The notes below the pieces were generated by a model, which made no database searches, had not been told where the DNA came from, and was given only the letters and a program-made list of their open reading frames with translations. Shown here piece after piece: positions 27,818-37,744 of a stretch of DNA of 64,000 nucleotides (position 1 is the first letter of the stretch; every line of letters starts with the position of its first letter). The DNA is from Myxococcales bacterium (GTDB lineage: Bacteria; Myxococcota; Myxococcia; Myxococcales; JAKAPL01). The stretch spans positions 1 to 64,000 of the forward strand of contig JAKAPL010000007.1 in the NCBI GenBank assembly GCA_021807105.1, in the 5' to 3' direction. Both the position numbers and the translations under genes were made by a program.

Positions 27818-28502
27818 GGACGTGGTAGTGGAGCGGACCGCCGTAGAGCTCCGCGAGCCGCTCGCCGGTGAGCATCTCGCGGGGCGGCCCGAAGCAGGGG
27901 ACGCCGTGGCCGAGGCAGAGGACGTTGTCGGCGTACCGATAGACGACCGAGATGTCGTGGGAGATCAACAGGAGGGTGAGGCCGTGCATCCGCTGGATGT
28001 CGTGGATGGTCTCACCGAGGCTCTCCTGGCCGGCCTCGTCCACGCCCGCCATCGGCTCGTCGAACAGGAGCACGTTGGGGCGCCCGATGAGGGCGAAGGC
28101 GACGAGGAGCCGCTGGAACTGGCCGCCCGAGAGGCTGCCGATGGGCATCGAGGCCGCCGCGGGGGCGAGGCCGACGTGGCCGAACGCGTGGACCGCCTCG
28201 CCGGGATCGGCGCCCGCGACCCGGCACTTCGCGGCGAGCAGCTCGGCGGCCGTGATCGGCAGGTCGCGCTCGACGTCCAGCTTCTGCGGGACGTAGCCGA
28301 TCCGCGTCCCCTCGGCCCACCGGAGGGTCCCGTCGTGGGGGAGCGCGCCGATCAGCGCGCGGAAGAGGGCGGTCTTGCCCGCGCCGTTCGGCCCGATGAT
28401 CCCGAGGGTCGTCCCGCGCTCGACGGCGAAGGAGAGCCCGTCGAGGACGAGGGTCTCGCCGAAGCGGACGCGGAGGCGGGCGACCTCGAGCGCGGGTTCC
28501 AT
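27807..28502 (-). CDS. metal ABC transporter ATP-binding protein, ZnuC-like
   Basis: GPNGAGKTALFRALIG Walker A, LSGGQFQRLLVAFAL signature, LLFDEP Walker B; overlaps permease gene. Confidence 0.93.
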   Translation of the reverse strand: MEPALEVARLRVRFGETLVLDGLSFAVERGTTLGIIGPNGAGKTALFRALIGALPHDGTLRWAEGTRIGYVPQKLDVERDLPITAAELLAAKCRVAGADPGEAVHAFGHVGLAPAAASMPIGSLSGGQFQRLLVAFALIGRPNVLLFDEPMAGVDEAGQESLGETIHDIQRMHGLTLLLISHDISVVYRYADNVLCLGHGVPCFGPPREMLTGERLAELYGGPLHYHVHDP

Positions 28503-28689
28503 CGGGCCCTGTTCTACTACGTCCCGGCGGGCCCGTGCCGCGCCGGGGGGCGGGCTTCGCGCCGCCGCTCCCGCGCCGGGACGGGGGCGGCGGCGCGAGG
28601 CTCCCCGGCTCGGCGGGGCAGGGCCCCGGGCCGCGGCGAGGGGGCTCCTTGACGGCCCCAGGCCGCTGCGTTAAGAGAATGCTCATCCC

Positions 28690-29319
28690 ATGAATCCCGA
28701 TTCATCCGGCGCCCCGCCGCTCCGGGAGGAGGTCAAGACCCTCTTTCGCGACCGGCTCCTCGACGCCGCGGAGGAGGTCTTCGCCGCGCGCGGCTTCGCC
28801 CAGACCCGGGTCGAGGACGTCGCCGCCCGCGCGGGGGTCGCGGTGGGGACCGTCTACAACTACTTCTCGGATCGCCGGGCGCTGCTCGCCGCGGTCATCG
28901 ATCGCCGCCGCGAAGGTTTCTCCCACAAGCTGCGTGAGGTCGAACGGACCTCGCGGGGACGCCCGTTCGTCGAGCGGCTCGATGCGTTCGTCGGCGGCGT
29001 GCTCGAACAGTTCGACGAGAACCGCCGCTTCTACCCGATCCTCGCCCAGGCCGAGTGCTCGCCGCCGCCGGACCGGCAGGCCGGCGGGCGCCTCTCCGCC
29101 CTCGCGGACGCCTACCGGCGCGCCGAGCGGCTCTTGGAGGGCGGGATGGCCGAGGGCGCGATCCCGCGGCAGGACGCCGGCCTGCTCGCCGCCGCGCTCA
29201 CCGGCATGCTCCGCGGCGTGGCCTTCCGGATGCTCCTGAATCCGAAGGGCGCCCCCTTCGCCGCCGACCGCGACGCCCTCGTCGCCCTCTTCCTGCGCGG
29301 CGCCCAGAGGCCGCGCTGA
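28690..29319 (+). CDS. TetR/AcrR-family transcriptional regulator
   Basis: RLLDAAEEVFAARGFAQTRVEDVAARAGVAVGTVYNYFSDRRALLAAV. Confidence 0.93.
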   Translation: MNPDSSGAPPLREEVKTLFRDRLLDAAEEVFAARGFAQTRVEDVAARAGVAVGTVYNYFSDRRALLAAVIDRRREGFSHKLREVERTSRGRPFVERLDAFVGGVLEQFDENRRFYPILAQAECSPPPDRQAGGRLSALADAYRRAERLLEGGMAEGAIPRQDAGLLAAALTGMLRGVAFRMLLNPKGAPFAADRDALVALFLRGAQRPR

Positions 29320-29325
29320 CCGGCC

Positions 29326-30567
29326 GTGAAAGTGAGCTCCGACGACATGGAAAGCACCTCCCCCGCCCCCATCACCTCGCTGCCCCAGCCGCCGAAGGCC
29401 CGCCCCCGCTCGGCGCGCCGCGCGTTCACGATCCTCGGCGCCGTCTTCGCGGCGCTGCTCGCCGGCGTCGGCGTCTACCTCTTCCTCACCCGCAACCAAG
29501 AGGAGACGGACGACGCCCAGATCGAGGCGGACGTGGAGCCGATCGCGCCGCGCGTCTCCGGCGCGGTCCTGTCGGTCGCGGCGCGGGACAACCAGCGGGT
29601 CGCGGCCGGAGCGCTGCTGGTCACGATCGATCCGGCCGACTACGAGGCGCGCGAGAAGCAGGCCGAGGCGGACCTCGCGCTCGCCCGGGCGGAGGCGGAC
29701 GCCGCCTTCGCCCAGGTGCGGATCATCGAGGCCTCGGCCCACGGCGGCCTCACGGCGGCCGAAGCGGCCCTCGCCGGCTCGACCGTCGGCGTCGGCTCGG
29801 CGAAGGCGTCGGTCGAGGCCGCGCGCGCGGCCGTCGCCCGGGCGCAGGCCAACGCCCACAAGGCGCGGCTCGACCTCGATCGGGCGCGCCAGCTCTTCGC
29901 CGACCGGGCCGTCCCGCAGGATCGGCTCGAGGCGACCCAGGCGGCGGCCGACGCCTCCGCCGCGGCCCTCGCCCAGGCGAAGGCCCAGTTCGCCGCCGCG
30001 CTCGACGCGCAGGGCCAGGCGGTGAGCCGCGTCGCCGAGGCCAAGGGGCGGCTCGGGATCGCGCGGCCGATCGACGCGGAGATCGCCGCGGCCCGGGCGC
30101 AGGCCGCCGCCGCCGCCGCGCGCGTCTCGGCGGCCGAGGCGGCGCTCGCGCTGAAGAAGCTCGACCTCGGCTACACGCGCGTCGTCGCGCCCATCGCGGG
30201 GATCGTGAGCAAGCTCCACCTCCAGCCCGGCCAGCTCCTCGCCGCCGGCCAGCCGATCGCCGAGCTGGTCCCGACCGCGATCTACGTCGAGGCGAACTTC
30301 AAGGAGACGCAGGTCGGCCGGATGCGGCCGGGCCAGCGCGCCAGCTTCGAGGTCGACGCCTTCCCCGGGCGGAGCTTCGCCGGCAAGGTCCAGAGCCTCT
30401 CGGGGGGGACGGGCGCGCGCTTCTCGCTCCTGCCGCCCGACAACGCCTCCGGCAACTTCGTCAAGGTCGTGCAGCGGATGCCGGTGCGGATCGAGATCAC
30501 GGACCCGCCCGCGGACCTGCTGCTCGCCGCCGGCCTGTCCGCGGACGTGACGGTGTACGAGAACTAG
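29326..30567 (+). CDS. HlyD/EmrA-family membrane fusion protein
   Basis: N-terminal TM, DDAQIEADVEPIAPRVSGAV, YTRVVAPIAGIVSKLHLQPGQLL, YVEANFKETQVGRMRPGQ. Confidence 0.92.
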   Translation: MKVSSDDMESTSPAPITSLPQPPKARPRSARRAFTILGAVFAALLAGVGVYLFLTRNQEETDDAQIEADVEPIAPRVSGAVLSVAARDNQRVAAGALLVTIDPADYEAREKQAEADLALARAEADAAFAQVRIIEASAHGGLTAAEAALAGSTVGVGSAKASVEAARAAVARAQANAHKARLDLDRARQLFADRAVPQDRLEATQAAADASAAALAQAKAQFAAALDAQGQAVSRVAEAKGRLGIARPIDAEIAAARAQAAAAAARVSAAEAALALKKLDLGYTRVVAPIAGIVSKLHLQPGQLLAAGQPIAELVPTAIYVEANFKETQVGRMRPGQRASFEVDAFPGRSFAGKVQSLSGGTGARFSLLPPDNASGNFVKVVQRMPVRIEITDPPADLLLAAGLSADVTVYEN

Positions 30568-30595
30568 CCGCCGCCTTCCGCGGCAGGGAGAGACC

Positions 30596-31948
30596 GTGCG
30601 GGCATCAGCAACGATCGCGGGGGTCGTGATCTTCGCCGCCCTCGCCGTGGGCGAGGAGCGGCGCGTCCTCACGCTCGAGCAGGCCGTGAAGATCGCGCTT
30701 GAGCGCAACCCGAGGCTGCGGGGCGCCCGGGCGGGGAGGCGGGCGCAGGCCGATCAGGCCCGATCCGTCCGCGGCCACCTCCTGCCCCTCGTGGACGTGT
30801 CGATGATGTACAGCGACGTGAACTCCCCGGAGGACGTCGGCGTCGGAGAGCTCCTCGGGCCGTTCCTGCCGAAGCCGCCCTCCGGCCAGGGCGGCGCCGC
30901 CGCCTCCTCGGTGCCCGCCGAGGTCCCGCTCCGGGGGCTGCAGGCCGGCCTCGGGACGGTGACCGTCGCCCAGCCGCTCCTCGGCCTCTGGCACCTCTCC
31001 CACGACTACGCCGCGGCCTCCGACCAGGCCGACGCGGCGGCCGACGACCTGCGCGGGCAGGAGGCCGATCTGCGCGAGCAGGTCGAGACGGGGTTGCTCG
31101 CACTCTTCGAGGCGCGCGCGCTCCAGGGGATCGCGGGGGCGAGCTACGCCCAGCTCCAGGAGCAGCTCCGGCTGACCGAGGCGAGGTTCAAGGACGGCGT
31201 GCTCACCCGCGCCGACGTGCTGCGCGTGCAGGTCGCGGTGGCGAACGCCGACCAGCAGCGGATCCAGGCGGCCGTCCAGGAGGACGTCGCGCGCGCCGCG
31301 CTGCTCACCACCCTCGGCCTCTCGCCGGAGGCCCAGGACGTGGACTTCGCCGAGCCCACGGAGCTCTCCTCGCGGCCCGTGCCGGAGAGCCTCGGAGAGG
31401 CCGAGCGCTTCGCCGACGTCCATCGGCCCGAGATCGCCGCCGCCCGATCGGGCCGCTCCGCCGCCCACCACGCGGCCGTCTCCTCCAGGCTGAAGCTTTT
31501 GCCCGAGATCAACGCCTCCGCGATGTACCTGCGCATCCAGGGCATGCCCGCGGGCCTGCCGCCCGACTACTTCATGCTGGGCGTCAACCTCGACTGGCCG
31601 ATCTGGGAGTGGGGCTCGACGTACTATGCCTCCCGCGCCGCCGCCGAGCGCGACGACGCGGCGGCCGCCCAGATCCAGGGCGTGCAGGACGCGGTGGCGC
31701 TCGATGTCCACCGCCGCCTGCAGGAGGAGCGGGCCGCGGCCCACGCCGTCGCGGTGGCCCAGGACGCCATCACGCAGGCCGAGGAGGCGTTCCGGGTCAC
31801 CGAGGCGCTCGTCCGAGCCGGGAGCGCCACCACGACCGATCTGCTCGATGCCCAGTCGGCCCTGACCCAGGCGCGGCTCAACCTGGTCCGCGCGAAGTAT
31901 CAGGATCTCCGGGCGCGTTCGGCCCTCAAGCGCGCGATGGGGGCGTGA
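30596..31948 (+). CDS. TolC-family outer-membrane efflux protein
   Basis: LTLEQAVKIALERNPRLRGA and coiled-coil OEP repeats; GTG start. Confidence 0.88.
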   Translation: MRASATIAGVVIFAALAVGEERRVLTLEQAVKIALERNPRLRGARAGRRAQADQARSVRGHLLPLVDVSMMYSDVNSPEDVGVGELLGPFLPKPPSGQGGAAASSVPAEVPLRGLQAGLGTVTVAQPLLGLWHLSHDYAAASDQADAAADDLRGQEADLREQVETGLLALFEARALQGIAGASYAQLQEQLRLTEARFKDGVLTRADVLRVQVAVANADQQRIQAAVQEDVARAALLTTLGLSPEAQDVDFAEPTELSSRPVPESLGEAERFADVHRPEIAAARSGRSAAHHAAVSSRLKLLPEINASAMYLRIQGMPAGLPPDYFMLGVNLDWPIWEWGSTYYASRAAAERDDAAAAQIQGVQDAVALDVHRRLQEERAAAHAVAVAQDAITQAEEAFRVTEALVRAGSATTTDLLDAQSALTQARLNLVRAKYQDLRARSALKRAMGA

Positions 31949-32142
31949 GGCGACGGCCTCATCGCTCCCGTCCCAGTCGAGCCGGCACTCTGACGCGCTG
32001 CCCCTCTCCTCCCGTTCCCGTGCCGCGAGCCTCGGGCTCCCCCGCACGCGCCCAATCTCGCCGCAGCCGCGCCCGGACCTGCGCCGCGGCCTGGGGCCAC
32101 CGGTTGACGGCACCCCCGCCGCTCGTCTATGAGGCGCTCCCC

Positions 32143-32592
32143 ATGGCTACGCTCCCCGAAAAACTCCTCGCGCCCGCGGTCCGGCCCGTGGTCATCGCCG
32201 ACTGCGCCGGGCTCGTCGACGCGGAGGTCGCGGACAAGGGGGGGATCGGCGGCCTCGCGATCAAGGCCGGCTACGCGGTCGTCAAGGCGGTCAAGCCGGG
32301 CATCATCCCCGAGGTCATCGACGGCCTCCTGCCCGAGTTCGCGGGCAAGCTCGACCCGATCTGGCAGGGCTGGGCCGCCGGGGGCGGCGAGCCGCTCGCG
32401 CCGTACTTCGAGAAGCGCGCCGCCGAGGTGGCCGAGGCGCTGCTCGCGATCACCGACGAGCGGGCGGCCCGGACGAAGAACGCGACGCTGCGCAAGGCGT
32501 ACGAGAAGCTCCGTCCGGCGGGGAGGAAGAACGTCGAGCAGGCCGTCCCGCGGCTCGCCCAGATCCTCGAGAAGCACGCCGGGACGCGGTAG
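32143..32592 (+). CDS. DUF6918-like protein
   Basis: LLAPAVRPVVIADCAGLVDAEVADKGGIGGLAIKAGYAVVKAVKPGIIPEVIDGLLPEF. Confidence 0.65.
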   Translation: MATLPEKLLAPAVRPVVIADCAGLVDAEVADKGGIGGLAIKAGYAVVKAVKPGIIPEVIDGLLPEFAGKLDPIWQGWAAGGGEPLAPYFEKRAAEVAEALLAITDERAARTKNATLRKAYEKLRPAGRKNVEQAVPRLAQILEKHAGTR

Positions 32593-32609
32593 GCGCGGCC
32601 GGCGCGCGG

Positions 32610-32901
32610 TCAGCCCGCGAAGAGGCCGTCGAGCCTCCCGTTGACCTCGTCCGCGACGCGCTTGCCGATCGGCCCGGGCACGAGGAGGCCGAACTCCAGC
32701 TCGATCTCGAGCTTCTCGCCCGTGACCTGGTAGCGGCCGTTCGCGCCCATCCGGGCCATCGTGCCGGAGAGCTTCGCCGCGTCCGTCTCGTGGCGCAGGG
32801 AGTGGCGCGAGGCGATCTCGTCCAGGATCCTGCGGGTCGCCTCGTAGATCTCTTCCCGGGCTCCTGCCCGGGAAGCTGCGCGTGAACTTCTCCTTGGCCA
32901 T
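32610..32901 (-). pseudogene. small protein (possibly PHA-system-like) with an apparent frameshift
   Basis: MAKEKFTRSFPGR then out-of-frame continuation REEIYEATRRILDEIASRHSLRHETDAAKLSGTMARMGANGRYQVTGEKLEIELEFGLLVPGPIGKRVADEVNGRLDGLFAG; frame changes at the CTTCCCGGGC-TCCT-GCCCGGGAAG palindrome (32852-32875). Confidence 0.55.
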
Positions 32902-32910
32902 CGCGGTCTC

Positions 32911-33678
32911 CTATGCGTAGTGGGTGGGGTCGGCCACGCCGGCCTGCGCGAAGCCCCGGCGGCGCAGGGCGCAGGCGTCGCAGCGGCCGCAGGCGAGCCC
33001 CGCGGGCGTCGGATCGTAACACGAGTGGGTGAGGCCGTAGTCGAGGCCGAGGGCGAGGCCGGTCCTCACGATCTCCGCCTTGCTCATGCGCAAGAGCGGC
33101 GCCTGGATCGCGACGGGCCGGCCGCGCTCGACCGCGGCGCGGGTGGCGACGGCGGCGAGCGAAGCGAAAGCGGCGATGAACTCCGGCCGGCAGTCGGGAT
33201 AGCCGCTGTAGTCCACCGCCGTGACGCCGATGAAGATCTCCCCGGCGTCCACGACCTCCGCGAGGCCCAGGGCGAGCGAGAGGAAGATGGTGTTGCGGGC
33301 GGGGACGTAGGTCGCCGGGACGCCGGCGTCGCCGGGGGCGCGGTCCTTGGGGACGGCGATGTCCGCGGTGAGCGCCGAGCCGCCGAAGGCGCGCAGGTCC
33401 AGCTCGACGACGCGGTGGCTCGCGACGGCGCGGGCCCGGGCGAGGGCGCGCGCCCGCTCGACCTCCACGGCGTGGCGCTGGCCGTAGGCGACGGTGAGGG
33501 CGTGGACCTCGGCTCGCGCGCTCTGGGCGATGGCGAGGCAGGTCGCCGAGTCCATGCCGCCCGACAGGAGGACGACCGCGGCGCGCTTCCCGCCCGCCCT
33601 GGAGCGGGGGAACGAATCCCCTCCCGGCGCCGGGCCGCCGATCCGGGCCCCTCTGCCTGGTGGCATCAACTGCGCCAT
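32911..33678 (-). CDS. queC: 7-cyano-7-deazaguanine synthase QueC
   Basis: VVLLSGGMDSATCLAIA, YGQRH, THSCYDP...ACGRCDACALRRRGF. Confidence 0.95.
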   Translation of the reverse strand: MAQLMPPGRGARIGGPAPGGDSFPRSRAGGKRAAVVLLSGGMDSATCLAIAQSARAEVHALTVAYGQRHAVEVERARALARARAVASHRVVELDLRAFGGSALTADIAVPKDRAPGDAGVPATYVPARNTIFLSLALGLAEVVDAGEIFIGVTAVDYSGYPDCRPEFIAAFASLAAVATRAAVERGRPVAIQAPLLRMSKAEIVRTGLALGLDYGLTHSCYDPTPAGLACGRCDACALRRRGFAQAGVADPTHYA

Positions 33679-33747
33679 GCTCCGGTGGGTCCGCCTCGTC
33701 GCCGCGCCTCGACGGCCGGGCCGGTCCGGGGACTCATGGACGCACCG

Positions 33748-34143
33748 TCAGAGCCCGGCGTCGGAGTAGCAGCCCGTGTTCGAGCCGGCCGGGGCGCAGA
33801 GCTGGTAGCTGCCGCCTGCCTGGCAGAACGTGACGCAGCTCTGGCCCGCCGCGCAGCCGCCGTTGTTCGGGTTCGCGCTGCTGCAGAACTCGCAGGACGA
33901 GCCGCCGTCGGCCGCCACGCAGACGCAGGTCATGCCCATGGGCTCGTTCTCGTAGTTGGCCGTCAGGCCGTCCGGGCAGCCGCCGTCCGCGGAGAACATG
34001 CCGCACAGGACGCAGGCGGCCGAGCCCGTGCCCTGGGCGGCGCCGCCGTCGGTCAGCCCGGCGACCGAGCCGTCGGGCGCGCCCCCGCCGCCCGCTCCTC
34101 CCCCGCCGTGGATCCCAGTCTTCGCCGCCGCGGCGTTCGGCAC
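33748..34143 (-). CDS. Cys-rich lipoprotein, likely starting further upstream
   Basis: Upstream in-frame LLGLLLAACGSTG lipobox (about 34150-34180) joins VPNAAAAKTG...; Cys-rich C-terminus. Confidence 0.55.
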   Translation of the reverse strand: MPNAAAAKTGIHGGGGAGGGGAPDGSVAGLTDGGAAQGTGSAACVLCGMFSADGGCPDGLTANYENEPMGMTCVCVAADGGSSCEFCSSANPNNGGCAAGQSCVTFCQAGGSYQLCAPAGSNTGCYSDAGL

Positions 34144-34251
34144 CCCGGTCGACCCGCAGGCGGCGAGGAGGAGGCCGAGGAGCGGCGATCGAAGTGATCG
34201 GTGGCGCGGGGTCGTCAGCGTCTTGCCCGGGTCGGGGTTGCCTTCGCCGCC

Positions 34252-34656
34252 TTACGCCGAGAACGACTGGCCGCAGCCGCAGGTGTTCTTTGCGTTCGGG
34301 TTGTTGAACTTGAAGCCCGAGCCCGAGAGGCCGTCGACGTAGTCGATCGAGGTCCCCTTCAGGTACTGCGCACTCATCGGGTCCACGCAGACGGGCAGCC
34401 CCTCCGCCTCGAAGACGATGTCCGTCGGCTGCGTCTTCTCGACGATGTCGAGGTCATAGTTGAAGCCGGAGCAGCCGCCCCCCACGACGCCGACGCGGAG
34501 GGTGTAGCCGTCGAGCTTCTGCTCGGCCATGGCCTTCTTCACCATCTCGATGGCCTTGGGGGTCAGCGAGACCGGCGACCGGCGCGGCGGGCGAACGGGC
34601 GCGGTCGGCTGCGTGGCGGGGGTCTCGATCGTGGCGGGCTGCGTCCTCTCGTCCAT
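34252..34656 (-). CDS. erpA: HesB/IscA/ErpA-type iron-sulfur cluster insertion protein
   Basis: LRVGVVGGGCSGFNYDLDI, FKFNNPNAKNTCGCGQSFSA. Confidence 0.93.
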   Translation of the reverse strand: MDERTQPATIETPATQPTAPVRPPRRSPVSLTPKAIEMVKKAMAEQKLDGYTLRVGVVGGGCSGFNYDLDIVEKTQPTDIVFEAEGLPVCVDPMSAQYLKGTSIDYVDGLSGSGFKFNNPNAKNTCGCGQSFSA

Positions 34657-34722
34657 GGTTCCTCCGTCTCCAACAATCTGGACTCGATATAACTCCATTC
34701 CCGACGGACATCCAGGGCAGCG

Positions 34723-36264
34723 TCAGGGCTGGTTGTTCGAGAGGACAACCAAGGGGGCGCCGTCGCTCCGGATCGGGTTGCCGGTCAGCTCGTTGTCCGA
34801 GACCATGACCCGGTCGACGCCGGCGCCGACGTGGATCGCGGTGCCGATCGCGTCCTGGAAGAAGTTGTCGTGGATCATCGCCCGGCCGCCGAGGAGGTCG
34901 ATGGCCGGCTGACTCTTGTTCCAGGAGAGGACGAAGGCGTCGGAGAGCATGATCAGGCCGCCCTGGTCCCAGCGGACCGCCTGGTTCCAGGAGCCCCAGA
35001 ACGTCACCCCGCGGGCGTCGATCGCCGCCTCGCCGTTGTCGTGGCCCCAGATGGCGATGTGGTGGCTGCCGCCGCCCGCGTTCGCGAGGTTCAGATTGGA
35101 GATGTGGACCGCGTAGGGTTGGGTGTTCTGCACGTCCAGGCCCACGTCCACGTTGTCGAAGTCGATGTCGGACATCTGGCCGTTCATGGCGCCGTGCGAG
35201 GTCGCGATGAACTGGGCCCCGACGGAGTAGCCCCACGAGAAGACGTCCTCGACGACCTCCCAGTCGGTGCGGCCGAAGATGAAGGTGACCGCGTTCGCGC
35301 TCTGGTACGCCTCGATGGCTGGGTCCTGGGTCCAGAAGGGCCAGAAGTGGATATCCTGGATGCGGCCGATGTCGTAGCACTGGTCGACCGAGATGCCGGT
35401 CCGCAGCGGCTGGCCGTAGACGCCGCGCACGAAGTGGCGGCCCGAGGGGTGCGTCGCGAGGTCGATGCCCTGGTAGGAGTTGACGAGGAGGGTGTCGAGG
35501 ACGGTCACGTTGTCGCCGCCGCCCGCGCGGAGGGTCCAGGGATAGGCGACCGGCGGGTTCGTCTTCGTCTGGTTCGGGTAGAAGACGACGACCCCCTCGA
35601 TCGTGGAGGTGGAGCCGCTCAAGGTGATGAACGGCGTTCCGTTCGCGTCACCCGCCCCCTCCACCGCGAGGAGCGTCGTACCGTGGTCCTGCGCGTACGC
35701 CTCGGGTCCGCGGAAGACCCCGACGAGCGAGGTGTACGCCGGGACGGTGAGGTGGCTGCCGATGAAGTAGTTCCCGGAGGGCAGGAAGACGATCCCGCCG
35801 CCCGCGCTCCCCGCGTCGTCGAGCGCGTGCTGGATCGCCGCCGTGTCGTCGGTCGTGCCGTCGCCCGCCGCGGAGTAGGGCGCGCTTCGGACGTCCAGGT
35901 AGCCGAGGCCGGGGGTCGCGCCCGCCGGGCCCTGCGGCCCTCTCGGGCCGGTCGGGCCGATGGGGCCGGCGGGGCCGGTCGCGCCGGTCGGCCCGGGGAT
36001 GGGGATGCCGAGCATGCCGGAGGCTCCGGTCGCCCCCACGGGCCCGGAGGGGCCGGTCGCCCCCGCGGGCCCGGAGGGGCCGGTCGTCCCCGTCGCCCCG
36101 GCGGGGCCGGAGGCCCCCGTCGGGCCCCGCGGACCGGCGAGCCCGCTCCCCGGCGGGCCGGCGGGTCCCTCGGGGCCGAGCGGGCCTGCCGGCCCTGGCG
36201 GGCCGGCGGAGCCCGTGCAGGCGGTGAACGCGACGGCGAGGAGGACGGCGCAGATCGTCTTCAT
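34723..36264 (-). CDS. lipoprotein with collagen-like Gly-X-Y region fused to pectate-lyase-type right-handed beta-helix
   Basis: Lipobox [25 protein letters not shown]... tract; then [29 protein letters not shown]...[13 protein letters not shown]. Confidence 0.85.
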   Translation of the reverse strand: MKTICAVLLAVAFTACTGSAGPPGPAGPLGPEGPAGPPGSGLAGPRGPTGASGPAGATGTTGPSGPAGATGPSGPVGATGASGMLGIPIPGPTGATGPAGPIGPTGPRGPQGPAGATPGLGYLDVRSAPYSAAGDGTTDDTAAIQHALDDAGSAGGGIVFLPSGNYFIGSHLTVPAYTSLVGVFRGPEAYAQDHGTTLLAVEGAGDANGTPFITLSGSTSTIEGVVVFYPNQTKTNPPVAYPWTLRAGGGDNVTVLDTLLVNSYQGIDLATHPSGRHFVRGVYGQPLRTGISVDQCYDIGRIQDIHFWPFWTQDPAIEAYQSANAVTFIFGRTDWEVVEDVFSWGYSVGAQFIATSHGAMNGQMSDIDFDNVDVGLDVQNTQPYAVHISNLNLANAGGGSHHIAIWGHDNGEAAIDARGVTFWGSWNQAVRWDQGGLIMLSDAFVLSWNKSQPAIDLLGGRAMIHDNFFQDAIGTAIHVGAGVDRVMVSDNELTGNPIRSDGAPLVVLSNNQP

Positions 36265-36505
36265 GGCGGGACCTCGACGGGGGAGCCTCCCATTGATGGC
36301 ATCTGCTCCGGTTCGCGTCAAACGGGAGCGGGAGCCCCTGATCCGTCGATAAGGGCGCATCGACTTCTGGGGCGAGGAGCGAAGCTTTGGAGCTGCACCT
36401 TGTCTCGCCGGCCAGGGCCGCGCCTCACACGGGGTGATCGCTTCTTACGGACGGATTAGGGCCCCGGGTTGCCGCGCGCGCCCGTTCGTGGAACAGTGGC
36501 GCGCG

Positions 36506-37744
36506 ATGGAGGGCGTGACGGCCGGGGGCGCCGTGACCGCGCGGGCCGCCCGCTGGGGGCTCGCGCTGCTCACCCTCGTCAACCTGGTCAACTACCTCGA
36601 CCGGTACATCGTCGCCGCGCTCGTCACGAGCCTGAAGAAAGTCCCCGGGTTTCATCTCTCCGACGCGCGGGCCGGCTCCCTGATGACCGGCTTCGTGCTC
36701 GTCTACCTCGCGACCTCGCCCATCTTCGGCGCGTTGGGCGACCGCCGCTCGCGGCCGGCGCTGGTCGCGCTCGGCGTCGGGCTGTGGAGCGTCGCCACGA
36801 TGCTCTCCGGCCTCGCCCGGAGCTTTCTCGGCCTCTTCGCGGCCCGCGCGGCGGTGGGCGTGGGCGAGGCGGCCTACGCGACCATCGCCCCCGCGCTGCT
36901 CGCCGACTACTTCCCGCACTCCTCGCGCGGCCGCGCCTTCTCGGTCTTCTACGCGGCGATCCCCGTCGGCGCCGCGCTCGGCTACGTCGCGGGCGGGCTC
37001 GTCGCGGCGCGCTGGGGTTGGCGCGCGGCCTTCCTCGTCGCGGGCGGGCCCGGCCTGCTCGCCGCGCTCGCGCTGCTCGGCCTCCCCGATCCCCCGCGCG
37101 GCGTCCTCGACGAGGCCCCGGCGGCGCGCGCCGGCGCGGTGCGGCTCGCCCGCAACGTCCCGTACCTCGTCACGGTCGCCGGCTACGCGGCCTACACGTT
37201 CGGGCTGGGCGGCCTCGCCTTCTGGATGCCCGCGTTCCTCACCCGCGTCCGCGGCGTCTCCGAGGCCCAGGCCACGGTCCGCTTCGGGACGATCGTCGTC
37301 GTGACCGGCTTCGCCGGGACGTTCGCCGGCGGCTGGCTCGGGGACCGGCTGCTCGCGCGGACGCGCCAGGCGTACCTGTGGGTCTCCGGCGTGACCACGC
37401 TCGCCGCGGCGCCCCTCGCGCTCGTGGCGCTGCGGGCGAAGGGGGAGGGCGTCGCCTTCGCGGCGCTCGCCGCCGCCGAGCTGCTCGCCTTCGCGTCGAC
37501 CGGGCCGATCAACTCGGCCATCGTCAACGTCGTCGCGCCGGAGGTCCGCGCGACGGCGGTCGCGATCTCCATCCTCGCGATCCACCTCCTGGGCGATGTC
37601 CCCTCGCCCGTCCTCGTGGGCGCGCTCTCCGACGCCGCCTCGCTGCGCGACGCGATCCAGATCCTCCCCGCGGCGCTCCTCGCGGGCGGCCTGGTCTGGA
37701 CCGCCGGTGCGGCGATCGGCTCCCGGCGGGGCTGGGCGAGCTGA
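36506..37744 (+). CDS. MFS transporter (Spinster-like)
   Basis: NLVNYLDRYIVAALVTSLKK, GALGDRRSRPALVALGV, about 12 TM segments; ATG at 36506. Confidence 0.88.
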   Translation: MEGVTAGGAVTARAARWGLALLTLVNLVNYLDRYIVAALVTSLKKVPGFHLSDARAGSLMTGFVLVYLATSPIFGALGDRRSRPALVALGVGLWSVATMLSGLARSFLGLFAARAAVGVGEAAYATIAPALLADYFPHSSRGRAFSVFYAAIPVGAALGYVAGGLVAARWGWRAAFLVAGGPGLLAALALLGLPDPPRGVLDEAPAARAGAVRLARNVPYLVTVAGYAAYTFGLGGLAFWMPAFLTRVRGVSEAQATVRFGTIVVVTGFAGTFAGGWLGDRLLARTRQAYLWVSGVTTLAAAPLALVALRAKGEGVAFAALAAAELLAFASTGPINSAIVNVVAPEVRATAVAISILAIHLLGDVPSPVLVGALSDAASLRDAIQILPAALLAGGLVWTAGAAIGSRRGWAS

